DNA from: Mogibacterium sp.
Lineage (GTDB): Bacteria; Bacillota; Clostridia; Peptostreptococcales; Anaerovoracaceae
Direction: 5' to 3'
Assembly (NCBI GenBank): GCA_017432075.1
Contig: JAFRJV010000107.1
Location: forward strand, 1-33,278
DNA length: 33,278 nt
The position numbers were made by a program, and so were the translations under genes. Below the pieces are notes generated by a model that saw only the letters and a list, made by a program, of their open reading frames with translations, made no database searches and was not told where the DNA came from. Shown in pieces: positions 6,326 to 15,810 of this stretch (the stretch's first letter is position 1; each line of letters starts with the position of its first letter).

Positions 6326-7627
6326 TTAAGTGGTAGAATTCTTCCCTTCGTTCTTGATGCGGTAGTAATCTTCCATCTCCACATCAAGCGTAATATAGGA
6401 TTCTTTCTTTGGTCTTTGGGTGTTGCTCAAGAGGCACACAGTCTCCACATGTTTTGTCATTGGGAAATTGTCATATGCCTTTATGGATCTTATCTCGTAA
6501 CCGTTAGCACGAAAACTGTCAAGATTAATGCAGAGTGTCTTCGGGTTGCAGCTGACATACACTATCTCGTCAATGCCATATCTGCAAAGCATCGCGACTG
6601 CTTTGTCATGGATACCAACCCTTGGCGGATCCACAACGATCACATCCGGTTTCTTCGGTATCTCATCCAGTTTTTCTTTTACATCTCCGCAAATGTAATG
6701 GCAGTTGGAGATGCCATTTAGTTCTGTATTTGAACGTGCGGCCACGATGGAATCTTCCACAATGTCTATCCCATACACATCTTTTGCCTTTGATGCCATG
6801 AGCTGGGATATCGTACCTGTACCACAGTAAAGATCGTAAACGGTTTTTCCGCTTACATCCGGCACTACATCCAGCACGTCACTGTAAAGTCTTTCGACCG
6901 CATCGATATTGGTCTGGAAGAAAGCAAATGCCTTTACTTTAAACTTCAGTCCCAGGATCTCCTCGTCGTAGTAATCACGTCCCCACAGTACTTTATGGCC
7001 CTCATCGATAACGGCATCAGCGAGGCTGTCATTAAGAGTCCTCATGATCCCGACGATCTTCATATCGCCTGTATCAAGTCCCAGCAGCATGTCACGGAAT
7101 GCTTCTTCATCGAAGAAAGCATTCGCTCCGTTTGCTTCACCGTCGCTGGCCGTCACAATGTTTACCAGCAGCTCTCCGGTCCTGACACCGCATCTTACGA
7201 CAAGATTGCGAAGCAGACCCGCATGTGTCTTGCGGTGATAAGGTCTGTACCCTTTGGAACGGCAGAATTCGAGCACAGCACGAAGAACTGTGTTAAATTG
7301 ACCCGGTACCAGCTGGCATTCGTCTGTCGTTATTATCGACATCCAGCGGCCTTTGTAGTGCATACCGAGCTCCAGCTCTCCGCCTTTCTCAAGATCGCCG
7401 AAAGTGTACTCCATTTTGTTTCTGTAGCCGCCTGTGCAGATGGCCGGCTCCATACCGAGGTATACGGACTCGTCGATATCATGTTTATCGAGCAGGCGTC
7501 TTACCGCTTTATCTTTCTGTCTGTATTGCTCAGCATAATCTGTGCCCTGATAAATACAGCCGCCGCAATGTTCGGCGGCCGGGCAGATCTTGTCAGAATA
7601 TAAAAGTTTTGTATCTTTCAGATCCAT
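6326..7627 (-). CDS. rlmD: 23S rRNA (uracil-C5)-methyltransferase, RlmD/RumA (TrmA) family
   Basis: The 433-aa enzyme uses S-adenosylmethionine to methylate carbon 5 of a uridine in 23S rRNA. The N-terminal cluster motif CPAAEHCGGC with a later Cys (PAICTGGYRNK) fits the RumA [4Fe-4S] site. YDLYCGTGTISQ is the SAM-binding motif, VVVDPPRVG the catalytic-domain motif and YVSCNPKTL holds the nucleophilic Cys. The usual N-terminal TRAM domain is absent: the Cys motif starts at residue 15, shorter than E. coli RumA. Firmicutes paralogues differ in target (U747, U1939 or both), so the exact position is not settled. It is the last gene of the operon, with AAAGGAAAG before the ATG and starting two bases after the 95-aa ORF ends. 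Confidence 0.9.
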   Translation of the reverse strand: MDLKDTKLLYSDKICPAAEHCGGCIYQGTDYAEQYRQKDKAVRRLLDKHDIDESVYLGMEPAICTGGYRNKMEYTFGDLEKGGELELGMHYKGRWMSIITTDECQLVPGQFNTVLRAVLEFCRSKGYRPYHRKTHAGLLRNLVVRCGVRTGELLVNIVTASDGEANGANAFFDEEAFRDMLLGLDTGDMKIVGIMRTLNDSLADAVIDEGHKVLWGRDYYDEEILGLKFKVKAFAFFQTNIDAVERLYSDVLDVVPDVSGKTVYDLYCGTGTISQLMASKAKDVYGIDIVEDSIVAARSNTELNGISNCHYICGDVKEKLDEIPKKPDVIVVDPPRVGIHDKAVAMLCRYGIDEIVYVSCNPKTLCINLDSFRANGYEIRSIKAYDNFPMTKHVETVCLLSNTQRPKKESYITLDVEMEDYYRIKNEGKNSTT

Positions 7628-7629
7628 AT

Positions 7630-7916
7630 CTATTTCTTTCCTTTGGTCATGATCCAGGAAGTAGCAAAAATAACTCTTCTAAACGGGGTATCACCGCCAT
7701 CCCGCATATCGATTGGATCGGCGTACCTTTTTACCCAGCGGAGAAATAATACTTTTTCACAGAAGAAAAAAGCCAGCGCATGAAAATAGATCTCACGCGC
7801 GATCTGCAGTTCGCTCATGCCGCGGAGTCTCCCCTCTGAAAGGATCTTACAGGCTGTCTCCATGCATATCTCTTTGCTGAGGAATTCTTTTTTTACTCTT
7901 ATTGAAAGTGTACTCA

Positions 7917-7917
<1 letters not shown>
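7630..7917 (-). CDS. Uncharacterised 95-aa protein between tgt and rlmD
   Basis: The ATG shares one base with the tgt stop (TAATG) and there is no Shine-Dalgarno, so it is probably translated by ribosomes finishing tgt. The protein is basic, starting MSTLSIRVKKEFLSKEICME, with a hydrophobic central stretch FHALAFFFCEKVLFLRWV and a basic tail. I see no known motif. It may be a helical peripheral membrane protein. Its position between two RNA-modification genes hints at a related role, but nothing in the sequence shows this. Confidence 0.65.
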
Positions 7918-9053
<1,136 letters not shown>

Positions 9054-10199
9054 CTATTTGATCAGCATCGCATCGCCATAGCTGAAAAATCTGTATCTCT
9101 CCTGTACAGCGATCTCATATGCCTTGAGTATTTCCTCCCTGTCATAAAGGGCGGATATAAGCATGAGAAGTGTTGACTTCGGCAGATGGAAATTCGTGAT
9201 GAGTGCATCCACTATCTTGAATTCATATCCGGGATAGATGAAGATCCCTGTTGAAGTCTCTCCTGCTCTGACCCTGAAGAGCTTATTAGCAGATCCTTTT
9301 CCGGAAAACGGCTGGAATGGCATCCCTGCCATGCTTTCAAGCGTTCTTGTGGATGTTGTTCCCACGGAAATGATGCGTCCGCCCTGCTCGATCGTATCGT
9401 TGATGATCGCAGCGTTCTCTTCGTCTATGGAGCACTCCTCAAAATGCATCTTATGATCTTCGATATTATCTACCTTTACAGGCCTGAATGTGCCGATACC
9501 CACATGAAGAGTCACATAGGCTATGCGCACTCCTTTTTCAGCAGCCCGGGCAAGCAGCTCCTTCGTGAAATGAAGTCCCGCAGTCGGGGCTGCTACTGAT
9601 CCGTCGATCCTGCTGTATACAGTCTGGTACATCTCCTTGTCATCATCTGTCGCGGCTCTTGTGATATAAGGAGGCAGCGGCATCGAGCCGATCTCCTCAA
9701 GCCTTTCCATGAAAATGCCGTCGTACTCGAACTCAACCAGCCTTGTCCCGTTGTCTTTGTCATGAAAACCGAGAACATGTGCCAGGAAAGACTGCTCTAT
9801 GCCGTTAACAAGGGTATAACCTTCTTCGGGAGCCTCACTTCCGGCAGGAACAGTATCAGTCTTACCGGCAAGAATAACGGTATCGCCTTCGTGGAGTCTC
9901 TTTCCCGGTTTTACCAGGCATTCCCACCTGTCTCCCTCTATACGCTTTATGAGCAGAAGCTCGATATGCGCACCTGTTCCCTGTTTCAGGCCGTACATCC
10001 TTGCAGGAATGACTCTTGAGTCATTGAGTACAAGGCAGTCGCCCGGGTTTAAATAATCTAATATATCGTAAAAATGACGGTGTTCAACCGTCTTTTCACG
10101 TCTGTCGAGGACCATCAGCCTGCATCCGTCTCTCTGCTCGAGCGGAGACTGAGCTATGAGTTCCTCAGGAAGATAATAATCAAAATCGTCAAGTCTCAT
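9054..10199 (-). CDS. queA: S-adenosylmethionine:tRNA ribosyltransferase-isomerase
   Basis: The 381-aa enzyme transfers and isomerises the ribosyl group of SAM onto preQ1 in tRNA, giving epoxyqueuosine. Diagnostic blocks are [81 protein letters not shown] and [13 protein letters not shown]. It is somewhat longer than the common 340-350 aa, owing to an insertion near residues 120-150. The start codon overlaps the ruvB stop by one base (TAATG). It is followed by tgt, the enzyme acting just before it in the pathway. Confidence 0.97.
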   Translation of the reverse strand: MRLDDFDYYLPEELIAQSPLEQRDGCRLMVLDRREKTVEHRHFYDILDYLNPGDCLVLNDSRVIPARMYGLKQGTGAHIELLLIKRIEGDRWECLVKPGKRLHEGDTVILAGKTDTVPAGSEAPEEGYTLVNGIEQSFLAHVLGFHDKDNGTRLVEFEYDGIFMERLEEIGSMPLPPYITRAATDDDKEMYQTVYSRIDGSVAAPTAGLHFTKELLARAAEKGVRIAYVTLHVGIGTFRPVKVDNIEDHKMHFEECSIDEENAAIINDTIEQGGRIISVGTTSTRTLESMAGMPFQPFSGKGSANKLFRVRAGETSTGIFIYPGYEFKIVDALITNFHLPKSTLLMLISALYDREEILKAYEIAVQERYRFFSYGDAMLIK

Positions 10200-11236
10200 T
10201 ATTCAATATCCATCCGGAGCTGTTCTGTCTCAGGCTCTTTATAAAACCCCATCAGCCCCATGTGTTCATATGCAGCGCGTGATGCTACTCTTCCCTTTTG
10301 CGTTCTGTAGATCAGGCCTGCCTGTATCAGATAAGGCTCGTTGGCATCTTCTATCGTGACCCTCTCTTCGCCTATTGCAGAAGCGATGGTCTCGATACCT
10401 ACCGGTCCGCCGTTGAACCCCTTTATTATAGTTGTAAGAATGTCTCTGTCGAGTTTTTCAAGGCCGAGTTCGTCAACTCCCAGAGCGTCAAGCGCCTTCA
10501 TGGTGATATCAATGTCGATATTTCCGTCTGATATTACAGATGAGAAATCCCTGACGCGCTTTATAAGTCTGTTTCCTATACGCGGAGTGCCTCTGGAACG
10601 CCTTGCGATTTCGTCAAGTGACGCTTCATCAATAGAGGCATCGAGTACGTTCGCAGTTCTCCTCAGGATCTCCTTGATCTCAGCAGGAGTGTAGAATTCA
10701 AATTTCTCCACGATACCGAATCTGTCCCTCAGAGGTCCGGAAAGGCTTCCTGCGCGTGTTGTTGCTCCGATAAGAGTGAACTTCGCAATGTCTATCCTCA
10801 GCGACCTTGCCGCAGGACCTTTGCCGATGATGATATCGAGCACATAATCTTCCATTGCGGAGTACAGTACTTCTTCGACTGAACGGTTGAGTCTGTGGAT
10901 CTCATCGATGAAGAGGACGTCATTGTCGTTCAGATTTGTAAGGATCGCCGCAAGGTCTCCTGCCCTTCCAATGGCCGGTCCGGAGGTTATCTTTATATCG
11001 ACTCCCATCTCATTTGCGATGATGCCTGCAAGTGTGGTTTTGCCGAGCCCCGGAGGACCGTAAAAGAGTACGTGATCCAGAGGCTCTCCTCTCATCTTGG
11101 CTGCCTCGATGTATATTGACAGATTGTCTTTGGCGGCTGTCTGCCCGCAGTATTCACTCAGATACTGCGGTCTGAGAGTCATCTCGCCGGCAAGCTCGCC
11201 TGGTGTTGCTTTTGTCTGTGTTACTCTGTTATCCAT
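10199..11236 (-). CDS. ruvB: Holliday junction branch migration ATPase RuvB
   Basis: The 345-aa AAA+ motor forms hexamers that drive branch migration with RuvA. It has Walker A GPPGLGKT (residues 60-67), Walker [11 protein letters not shown], sensor 1 LIGATTRAG and the arginine finger region GPLRDRFGI. The C-terminal winged-helix domain ends in [16 protein letters not shown], as in the family. The N-terminal [12 protein letters not shown] is typical. The ribosome site is weak and the gene follows ruvA after 16 bases, so translation may depend partly on coupling. Confidence 0.98.
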   Translation of the reverse strand: MDNRVTQTKATPGELAGEMTLRPQYLSEYCGQTAAKDNLSIYIEAAKMRGEPLDHVLFYGPPGLGKTTLAGIIANEMGVDIKITSGPAIGRAGDLAAILTNLNDNDVLFIDEIHRLNRSVEEVLYSAMEDYVLDIIIGKGPAARSLRIDIAKFTLIGATTRAGSLSGPLRDRFGIVEKFEFYTPAEIKEILRRTANVLDASIDEASLDEIARRSRGTPRIGNRLIKRVRDFSSVISDGNIDIDITMKALDALGVDELGLEKLDRDILTTIIKGFNGGPVGIETIASAIGEERVTIEDANEPYLIQAGLIYRTQKGRVASRAAYEHMGLMGFYKEPETEQLRMDIE

Positions 11237-11252
11237 CTTTTATATCATTGCT

Positions 11253-11858
11253 TTACAGCAGGAACTTCAGTGATTTCTTTACATATTCTTCAGCGCTGAG
11301 GTCTTCATCAGGCACTGATGCAACAGCCGACTCGGCCTCTTTCTTGCTGTAGCCGAGTGTTGTGAGTGCTATTACAGCTTCTCCTCTTTCTCCGCTTCCA
11401 GGTGCAGCAGCAGGTGCGATTCCTCCGCTTATGTCAGCTCCGTCGAACGGCAGTACTGACACCTTGTCTTTCAGCTCAAGGATGACTCTTTCGGCGGTCT
11501 TTTTACCTACCCCCTGTGCCATGGAGATCGATGCGGCATCTCCGGAAGAGATCACGGCTTTTATCTGATTAGGTGTACCGATTGACATGATCGCAAGACC
11601 GGCTTTAGGTCCTACGCCCTTAACAGTTATAAGCTGCTCAAAAAGTGCGAGCGCATCAGCATCAGCAAACCCGAAGAGTGCCATTCCGTCCTCTTTGACC
11701 TGCATATATGTATATACGCAGACTTCCTCTCCCTCGCGCGCAGTAAGAAGGCTGCTGGTATCGGATACGTTTACCCTGAAGCCTATGCCACCGGAAGTCT
11801 CGATAATCATGGCGCCTGATTCGTAATATAGATATTGACCTCTTAAAAATCTGATCAT
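11253..11858 (-). CDS. ruvA: Holliday junction DNA helicase subunit RuvA
   Basis: The 201-aa protein binds the four-way junction as a tetramer and loads RuvB. The N-terminal OB fold begins MIRFLRGQYLYYESGAMII. Two helix-hairpin-helix motifs are visible, at ITVKGVGPKAGLAIMS and SMAQGVGKKTAERVILELKD. A flexible Ala/Gly linker leads to the C-terminal RuvB-binding domain (AVIALTTLGYSKKEAESAV). Length is standard. It sits between ruvC and ruvB in one operon. Confidence 0.98.
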   Translation of the reverse strand: MIRFLRGQYLYYESGAMIIETSGGIGFRVNVSDTSSLLTAREGEEVCVYTYMQVKEDGMALFGFADADALALFEQLITVKGVGPKAGLAIMSIGTPNQIKAVISSGDAASISMAQGVGKKTAERVILELKDKVSVLPFDGADISGGIAPAAAPGSGERGEAVIALTTLGYSKKEAESAVASVPDEDLSAEEYVKKSLKFLL

Positions 11859-11892
11859 CTGTCTGTTTCCCTTTTATCTGTTTATGAAAAGC

Positions 11893-12390
11893 TCAGCGCC
11901 TCTGCAACGCAGCCAGTCTGCCGCCCGCATGATGTGCATGACATATGGCAGCAGCAAGTGCGTCGGCAGTGTCGTCAGGTTTTGGCACCTCGTTTAGATT
12001 GAGGATCATCTTGACCATGGTCTGCACCTGCTTTTTGTCAGCTCTGCCATAACCCGTCAGAGATGATTTTATCTGAAGCGGTGTATATTCCGATATCCTG
12101 ATCCCGGCTTTTGCGCACGCAAGAAGCGCCATGCCTCTTGCCTCTCCTACCATGATAGCCGTTGTTGCGTTGGTGTTGTAGAATAGTTCTTCTACAGACG
12201 CTTCCTCAGGCTTATACTCTGCGATGATGCTGCTGAGTTCATCGTATAAGACCATCAGCCGCTCCTCGTTGGGAGTATGTGCTTCGGTAGTGATAGAACC
12301 GTAAGCGACAGGCGTAAATCTGCTTCCTTTATAGTCTACTATCCCGTAACCCATAATGGCGTAACCAGGGTCGATTCCAAGTATCCTCAT
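11893..12390 (-). CDS. ruvC: Crossover junction endodeoxyribonuclease RuvC, probably translated leaderless
   Basis: The 165-aa nuclease cuts Holliday junctions. The acidic residues are visible: Asp 7 in GIDPG, Glu 67 in SVEELFYN, and Asp 140 and Asp 143 in [14 protein letters not shown]-terminal [17 protein letters not shown] matches the family start, so the ATG at 12390 is sound. There is no Shine-Dalgarno, and the -10 of the promoter ends only eight bases before the ATG, so the mRNA should start at or next to the A of ATG. It is the first gene of the ruvCAB-queA-tgt operon. Confidence 0.97.
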   Translation of the reverse strand: MRILGIDPGYAIMGYGIVDYKGSRFTPVAYGSITTEAHTPNEERLMVLYDELSSIIAEYKPEEASVEELFYNTNATTAIMVGEARGMALLACAKAGIRISEYTPLQIKSSLTGYGRADKKQVQTMVKMILNLNEVPKPDDTADALAAAICHAHHAGGRLAALQRR

Positions 12391-12397
12391 GCATTGG

Positions 12398-12426
12398 ATT
12401 TTACCATTATTGAGGCATATTGTCTA
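12398..12426 (-). promoter_or_regulatory. Promoter of the ruvCAB-queA-tgt operon
   Basis: On the minus strand TAGACA (12421-12426) and TAAAAT (12398-12403) are 17 bases apart. The expected start point, about seven bases beyond the -10, falls at 12390-12391, the first base of ruvC. No LexA-type box is obvious to me. Confidence 0.65.
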
Positions 12427-12577
12427 TGTTCGTTTTTTGTTCTTTTTTGCCTTGTGTCCCTTTAGTCACGTTTGATTTTACCGCAAAACAGAAGCTGCAC
12501 GGTTTTCGGCATATTCAGGTCTGAAAGCAGCATTATCATCACTTTTTTCTTTATTTATGCATTACAGCGTATTTTTA

Positions 12578-12586
12578 TGCTATAAT
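12578..12586 (+). promoter_or_regulatory. Extended -10 promoter of argR-recN
   Basis: TGCTATAAT is an extended -10 (TG-N-TATAAT). Only a poor -35 (TGCATT, 12558-12563) lies 17 bases upstream. AT-rich sequence around it could include an ArgR box for autoregulation, but I cannot point to a convincing one. Confidence 0.6.
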
Positions 12587-12622
12587 ATTCGGGAATACGT
12601 ACGCCATTGATTGGAGGCAGAC

Positions 12623-13081
12623 ATGAGACTATCAAGACAGAATAAAATACTGGAGATCATCAAGACGCATGAGGTGGAGACCCAGGATCAGCTGCTTACT
12701 CTTCTGAGAGAATCCGGGTACAGCGTAACACAGGCTACGGTATCCAGAGACATACGCGAACTTCAGCTCGTTAAAGGCCAGGGCAAGGATGGAAAATACA
12801 GATATACTTCAGGAAATTACGAGAACCGTCCTATCTCTGATCGCTTTAAAAAGATCTTCAGAGAGACCACCCTTTCATATGCCTGTGCTCAGAACCTTAT
12901 CGTAGTTAAGACTCTCCCGGGATGTGCAGGTGCCGCCGGCGAAGCGATCGACACTCTCAGTCTGGAGCATATGGTCGGTTCGGTCTGCGGTGACAACACC
13001 ATGCTTGTAATTGCAGATAAAGAAGAGAACGTTCCGTATATCACTGCTGAATTCGATAAAATACTCAACACCAACGAATAA
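12623..13081 (+). CDS. argR: Arginine repressor ArgR
   Basis: The 152-aa regulator senses arginine and controls its synthesis and breakdown. The N-terminal winged helix includes the SR recognition region in YSVTQATVSRDIRELQL. The C-terminal hexamerisation and arginine-binding domain ends with GSVCGDNTMLVIA. The start is ATG 12623 after GGAGGCAGAC; a TTG four codons earlier overlaps that ribosome site and is rejected. recN follows five bases after the stop, an argR-recN pairing common in Firmicutes. Confidence 0.96.
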   Translation: MRLSRQNKILEIIKTHEVETQDQLLTLLRESGYSVTQATVSRDIRELQLVKGQGKDGKYRYTSGNYENRPISDRFKKIFRETTLSYACAQNLIVVKTLPGCAGAAGEAIDTLSLEHMVGSVCGDNTMLVIADKEENVPYITAEFDKILNTNE

Positions 13082-13086
13082 TTCCA

Positions 13087-14718
13087 ATGATCGACCGTAT
13101 TGAAATAAACAATTTCGCGACTATCGAGCACCTGTCGTTTGATCTTGGTGCAGGTCTTAATGTGATAACCGGTGAGACCGGTGCAGGAAAGTCAGTGCTG
13201 ATAACCGCTGTCAGCACTGTTTTAGGTGACAGAGCCGATACAACAATGGTTCGTACCGGCACAGGCAAGGCATTTATCCAGATCGCAGGAACCAAGGACG
13301 GTGAGGATGTTGTCATTTCGCGAGAGATACTGTCAGGCGGCAAGTCCGTCTCCAAGCTCAACGGAGAGATGGTTACATTGGGTCAGATCAAAAATTTCTG
13401 CCGAGACTGGATCGATATACACGGACAGTACGACAATCAGCAGATCCTGGATCCTGAGAATCACATCCGTATCACTGACAGCTTCCACAGCGAAGTGCTG
13501 ACACCTGAGCTCGAGAAACTTCGCACCTGCTATGACGATTACAAAGCAGCTCAGAAAGAATACGAATATCTGCTGAAAGCTGAGGCAAATGCCGTCAGAC
13601 AGCAGGATTACTATAAATTTGAGTACAAATTCATTCAGGATCTCGGGCTTTATGCAGGCGAAGACGAAGAGCTTCAGGATCGCCTGGCGATGATGAAGAA
13701 CAGCTCAAGGATATTCCAGAGCGTGAAGTCTTCGTATGACCTGCTTCAGGGCAACGGCTATGAAGGCGGGCCTTCCCTTCTTGACGATCTCGGCAGAGTT
13801 GCTTCCGACCTTAGTGAAATAGGCAGTTACAGCGAACAGATATCCACCATGGCTTCCCAGGCATATGACGCGTATTATTCGCTTGAAGATATCTCTTTGG
13901 GTCTGCGCGACCTCCTCTCCTCCCTCAATTTCTCCGAGCAGGATATGGACGAGGTATCAGGCCGCCTTGCTGTTATCGAGGACGCTAAGCGCAAGTACCG
14001 CAAGTCAGTTGAAGAGATCCTCGAATTCAGGGACGAGCTTCGCAGCAGACTTGATATGATGCAGAATTTCGACAGTGAAAAGAAGCGGCTTGCAGAAGCT
14101 GCACATAAAAAATATGCCGCGCTTGAAGCTCAGGCTGAACATGTGAGTGAACTGAGGAAAATAATCGCAGGCAGGCTGGAGTCTGCTATAGTAAAAGAAC
14201 TTCAGGATCTTGAATTCGCGAATTCCGAATTCCGGATCGATATCAGTAAGCTGGATGAGATCGGTCCCCTGGGATTCGACAAAGTGGAATTTCTGATCTC
14301 AACTAATCCGGGTGAACCTCTCATGCCTCTTACAAAGATTGCTTCAGGCGGTGAGATATCAAGAATAATGCTTGCTTTCAAGCATATTATCGGTGAGACC
14401 GACCGTGTGGAGACCATGATCTTTGATGAGATCGACACAGGAATAAGCGGACATACAGCACTTGTAGTCGGCAGAAAGCTCGCAGGGATCGCAGATCACA
14501 GACAGATCATATCAGTCACCCATCTTCCGCAGATAGCAGCTTATGGTGACGATAATTATCTTATCAGCAAGTCGATCGACAATGACAAATCCTACACGAA
14601 TATCGATCATCTTGACGCTGAGTCGAAGGTGCGCATGATCGCAGCGCTGTTCAGCGGCTCCTCCGATAGTGAAAATGCCCTTCAGGCTGCCCGTGAACTG
14701 ATCGCTTCTGCTAAATAA
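13087..14718 (+). CDS. recN: DNA repair protein RecN
   Basis: The 543-aa SMC-like ATPase acts early in double-strand break repair. Walker A is VITGETGAGKS (residues 27-36). A coiled coil covers about residues 160-350. The ABC signature IASGGEISRIMLAF and Walker B TMIFDEIDTGISG come next, then SVTHLPQIAAYGD. There is no clear ribosome site; its ATG lies five bases after the argR stop, so expression probably depends on argR translation. Length is close to the usual 550-560 aa. Confidence 0.97.
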   Translation: MIDRIEINNFATIEHLSFDLGAGLNVITGETGAGKSVLITAVSTVLGDRADTTMVRTGTGKAFIQIAGTKDGEDVVISREILSGGKSVSKLNGEMVTLGQIKNFCRDWIDIHGQYDNQQILDPENHIRITDSFHSEVLTPELEKLRTCYDDYKAAQKEYEYLLKAEANAVRQQDYYKFEYKFIQDLGLYAGEDEELQDRLAMMKNSSRIFQSVKSSYDLLQGNGYEGGPSLLDDLGRVASDLSEIGSYSEQISTMASQAYDAYYSLEDISLGLRDLLSSLNFSEQDMDEVSGRLAVIEDAKRKYRKSVEEILEFRDELRSRLDMMQNFDSEKKRLAEAAHKKYAALEAQAEHVSELRKIIAGRLESAIVKELQDLEFANSEFRIDISKLDEIGPLGFDKVEFLISTNPGEPLMPLTKIASGGEISRIMLAFKHIIGETDRVETMIFDEIDTGISGHTALVVGRKLAGIADHRQIISVTHLPQIAAYGDDNYLISKSIDNDKSYTNIDHLDAESKVRMIAALFSGSSDSENALQAARELIASAK

Positions 14719-14741
14719 AAAAGCCTGCCTCATGGGCAGGC
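14715..14741 (-). terminator. Terminator of holA, overlapping its stop codon
   Basis: On the minus strand GCCTGCC-CATGA-GGCAGGC (14741 to 14723) is followed by TTTTTTAT. The holA TGA (14730-14732) lies inside the loop and stem, so the hairpin forms within the final codons. It also sits between the convergent recN and holA genes. Confidence 0.85.
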
Positions 14742-15755
14742 CGATATCGCTATCAACTCCAGGGCAACATCCTTATCGATGTTGCCGCTTTTTATGTCTC
14801 TGTCTGTGTTATACAGCTCCGTAAGTATCTTTCCGATGCGCCTTTTGCTGTACCTGCCTGCAGCATTGAACGCACGCTTGAATCTGAATTCGTTCACGCC
14901 TGTCTTCTTTGCCATCTGCGAAATACTGTAACCTTTTTCATTCAGTTCAAGAGCATCATACATGATCTCAAACTGTTTGGTCAGAAGAGCAAGGACAGCC
15001 ATCGATCCATCCTCGTCCCTTATGATGGCTTCAGCTATAGCAAGAGCTTTACCGCGGTCTCCGGCAACCAGCGCATCTACCAGACCGAACACGAACCTGT
15101 CGCTGTCTCCGATCAGTATCTCTTCTATGAGCTGTACGCCTACGGAATCTCCGCTGCATGCCTTTACGATTTTATCGATGTCTTTCTCAAGCTGTGCAAG
15201 ATCGTACAGGCTTCCTTTGTTATAATAGCCCGTGACATCTATCATATGCTCCAGTTCACGTCTTGCGATCATCTTGCCTGCCTTATGGACACGCTTGGTT
15301 ATAAACGCCTTTAGATCAGCGCGCTCCAGACGGGCAAATTCATATGCTCCGCAAGCCTTTGCCAGCTTCTTTCCATATGCTGTGAGATCCGGCGAGAACC
15401 TGCTCTCTACAACGAATATGACTACAGAGGAATCCTGAGGCTGTGCAGCAAAGTCCAGAAGCTCATTGGCGTTTACATCTGCGGACTTTCTGAATAGCGG
15501 CAGATAATTGCGCACTACAACAACTCTCCTCTCGGAGAACATCGAATACGCCCTTGCCTGAGCCATGATATCCGCAGCAGTTACCTGCTCCCCTTCAAGG
15601 TGGATCAGATCGATATCCCTGGCGGCTTCATCAACGTAGTCGTTCACGATGCTTTCGACAGCCCAGTTCATCAGAAAATCTTCCGCACCGTAGAAAAGCA
15701 GAACATCCTTCAGTATTCCTTTTTTCTTATCATTTGCAAAGTCTTTGTATGCCAT
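14730..15755 (-). CDS. holA: DNA polymerase III subunit delta
   Basis: The 341-aa clamp-loader subunit opens the sliding clamp. Family features: VLLFYGAEDFLMNWAVESI near the start, ERRVVVVRNYLPLF, VVIFVVESRFSPD, then LEHMIDVTGYYNKGSLYDL and KGYSISQMAKKTGVNEFRF in the C-terminal collar domain. It has no Walker A, as expected for delta. It follows comEC by 55 bases and has its own extended -10 promoter. Confidence 0.95.
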   Translation of the reverse strand: MAYKDFANDKKKGILKDVLLFYGAEDFLMNWAVESIVNDYVDEAARDIDLIHLEGEQVTAADIMAQARAYSMFSERRVVVVRNYLPLFRKSADVNANELLDFAAQPQDSSVVIFVVESRFSPDLTAYGKKLAKACGAYEFARLERADLKAFITKRVHKAGKMIARRELEHMIDVTGYYNKGSLYDLAQLEKDIDKIVKACSGDSVGVQLIEEILIGDSDRFVFGLVDALVAGDRGKALAIAEAIIRDEDGSMAVLALLTKQFEIMYDALELNEKGYSISQMAKKTGVNEFRFKRAFNAAGRYSKRRIGKILTELYNTDRDIKSGNIDKDVALELIAISACP

Positions 15756-15784
15756 ATGGTTTTCCGTCTTCAGTCAACGCAAAC

Positions 15785-15793
15785 ATTATACCA
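15785..15793 (-). promoter_or_regulatory. Extended -10 promoter of holA
   Basis: TGGTATAAT on the minus strand gives an extended -10 about 30 bases before the holA ATG. No good -35 is seen in the G-rich sequence upstream. It lets holA be expressed without comEC. Confidence 0.55.
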
Positions 15794-15810
15794 CACCCCC
15801 GCGCTTCCAA

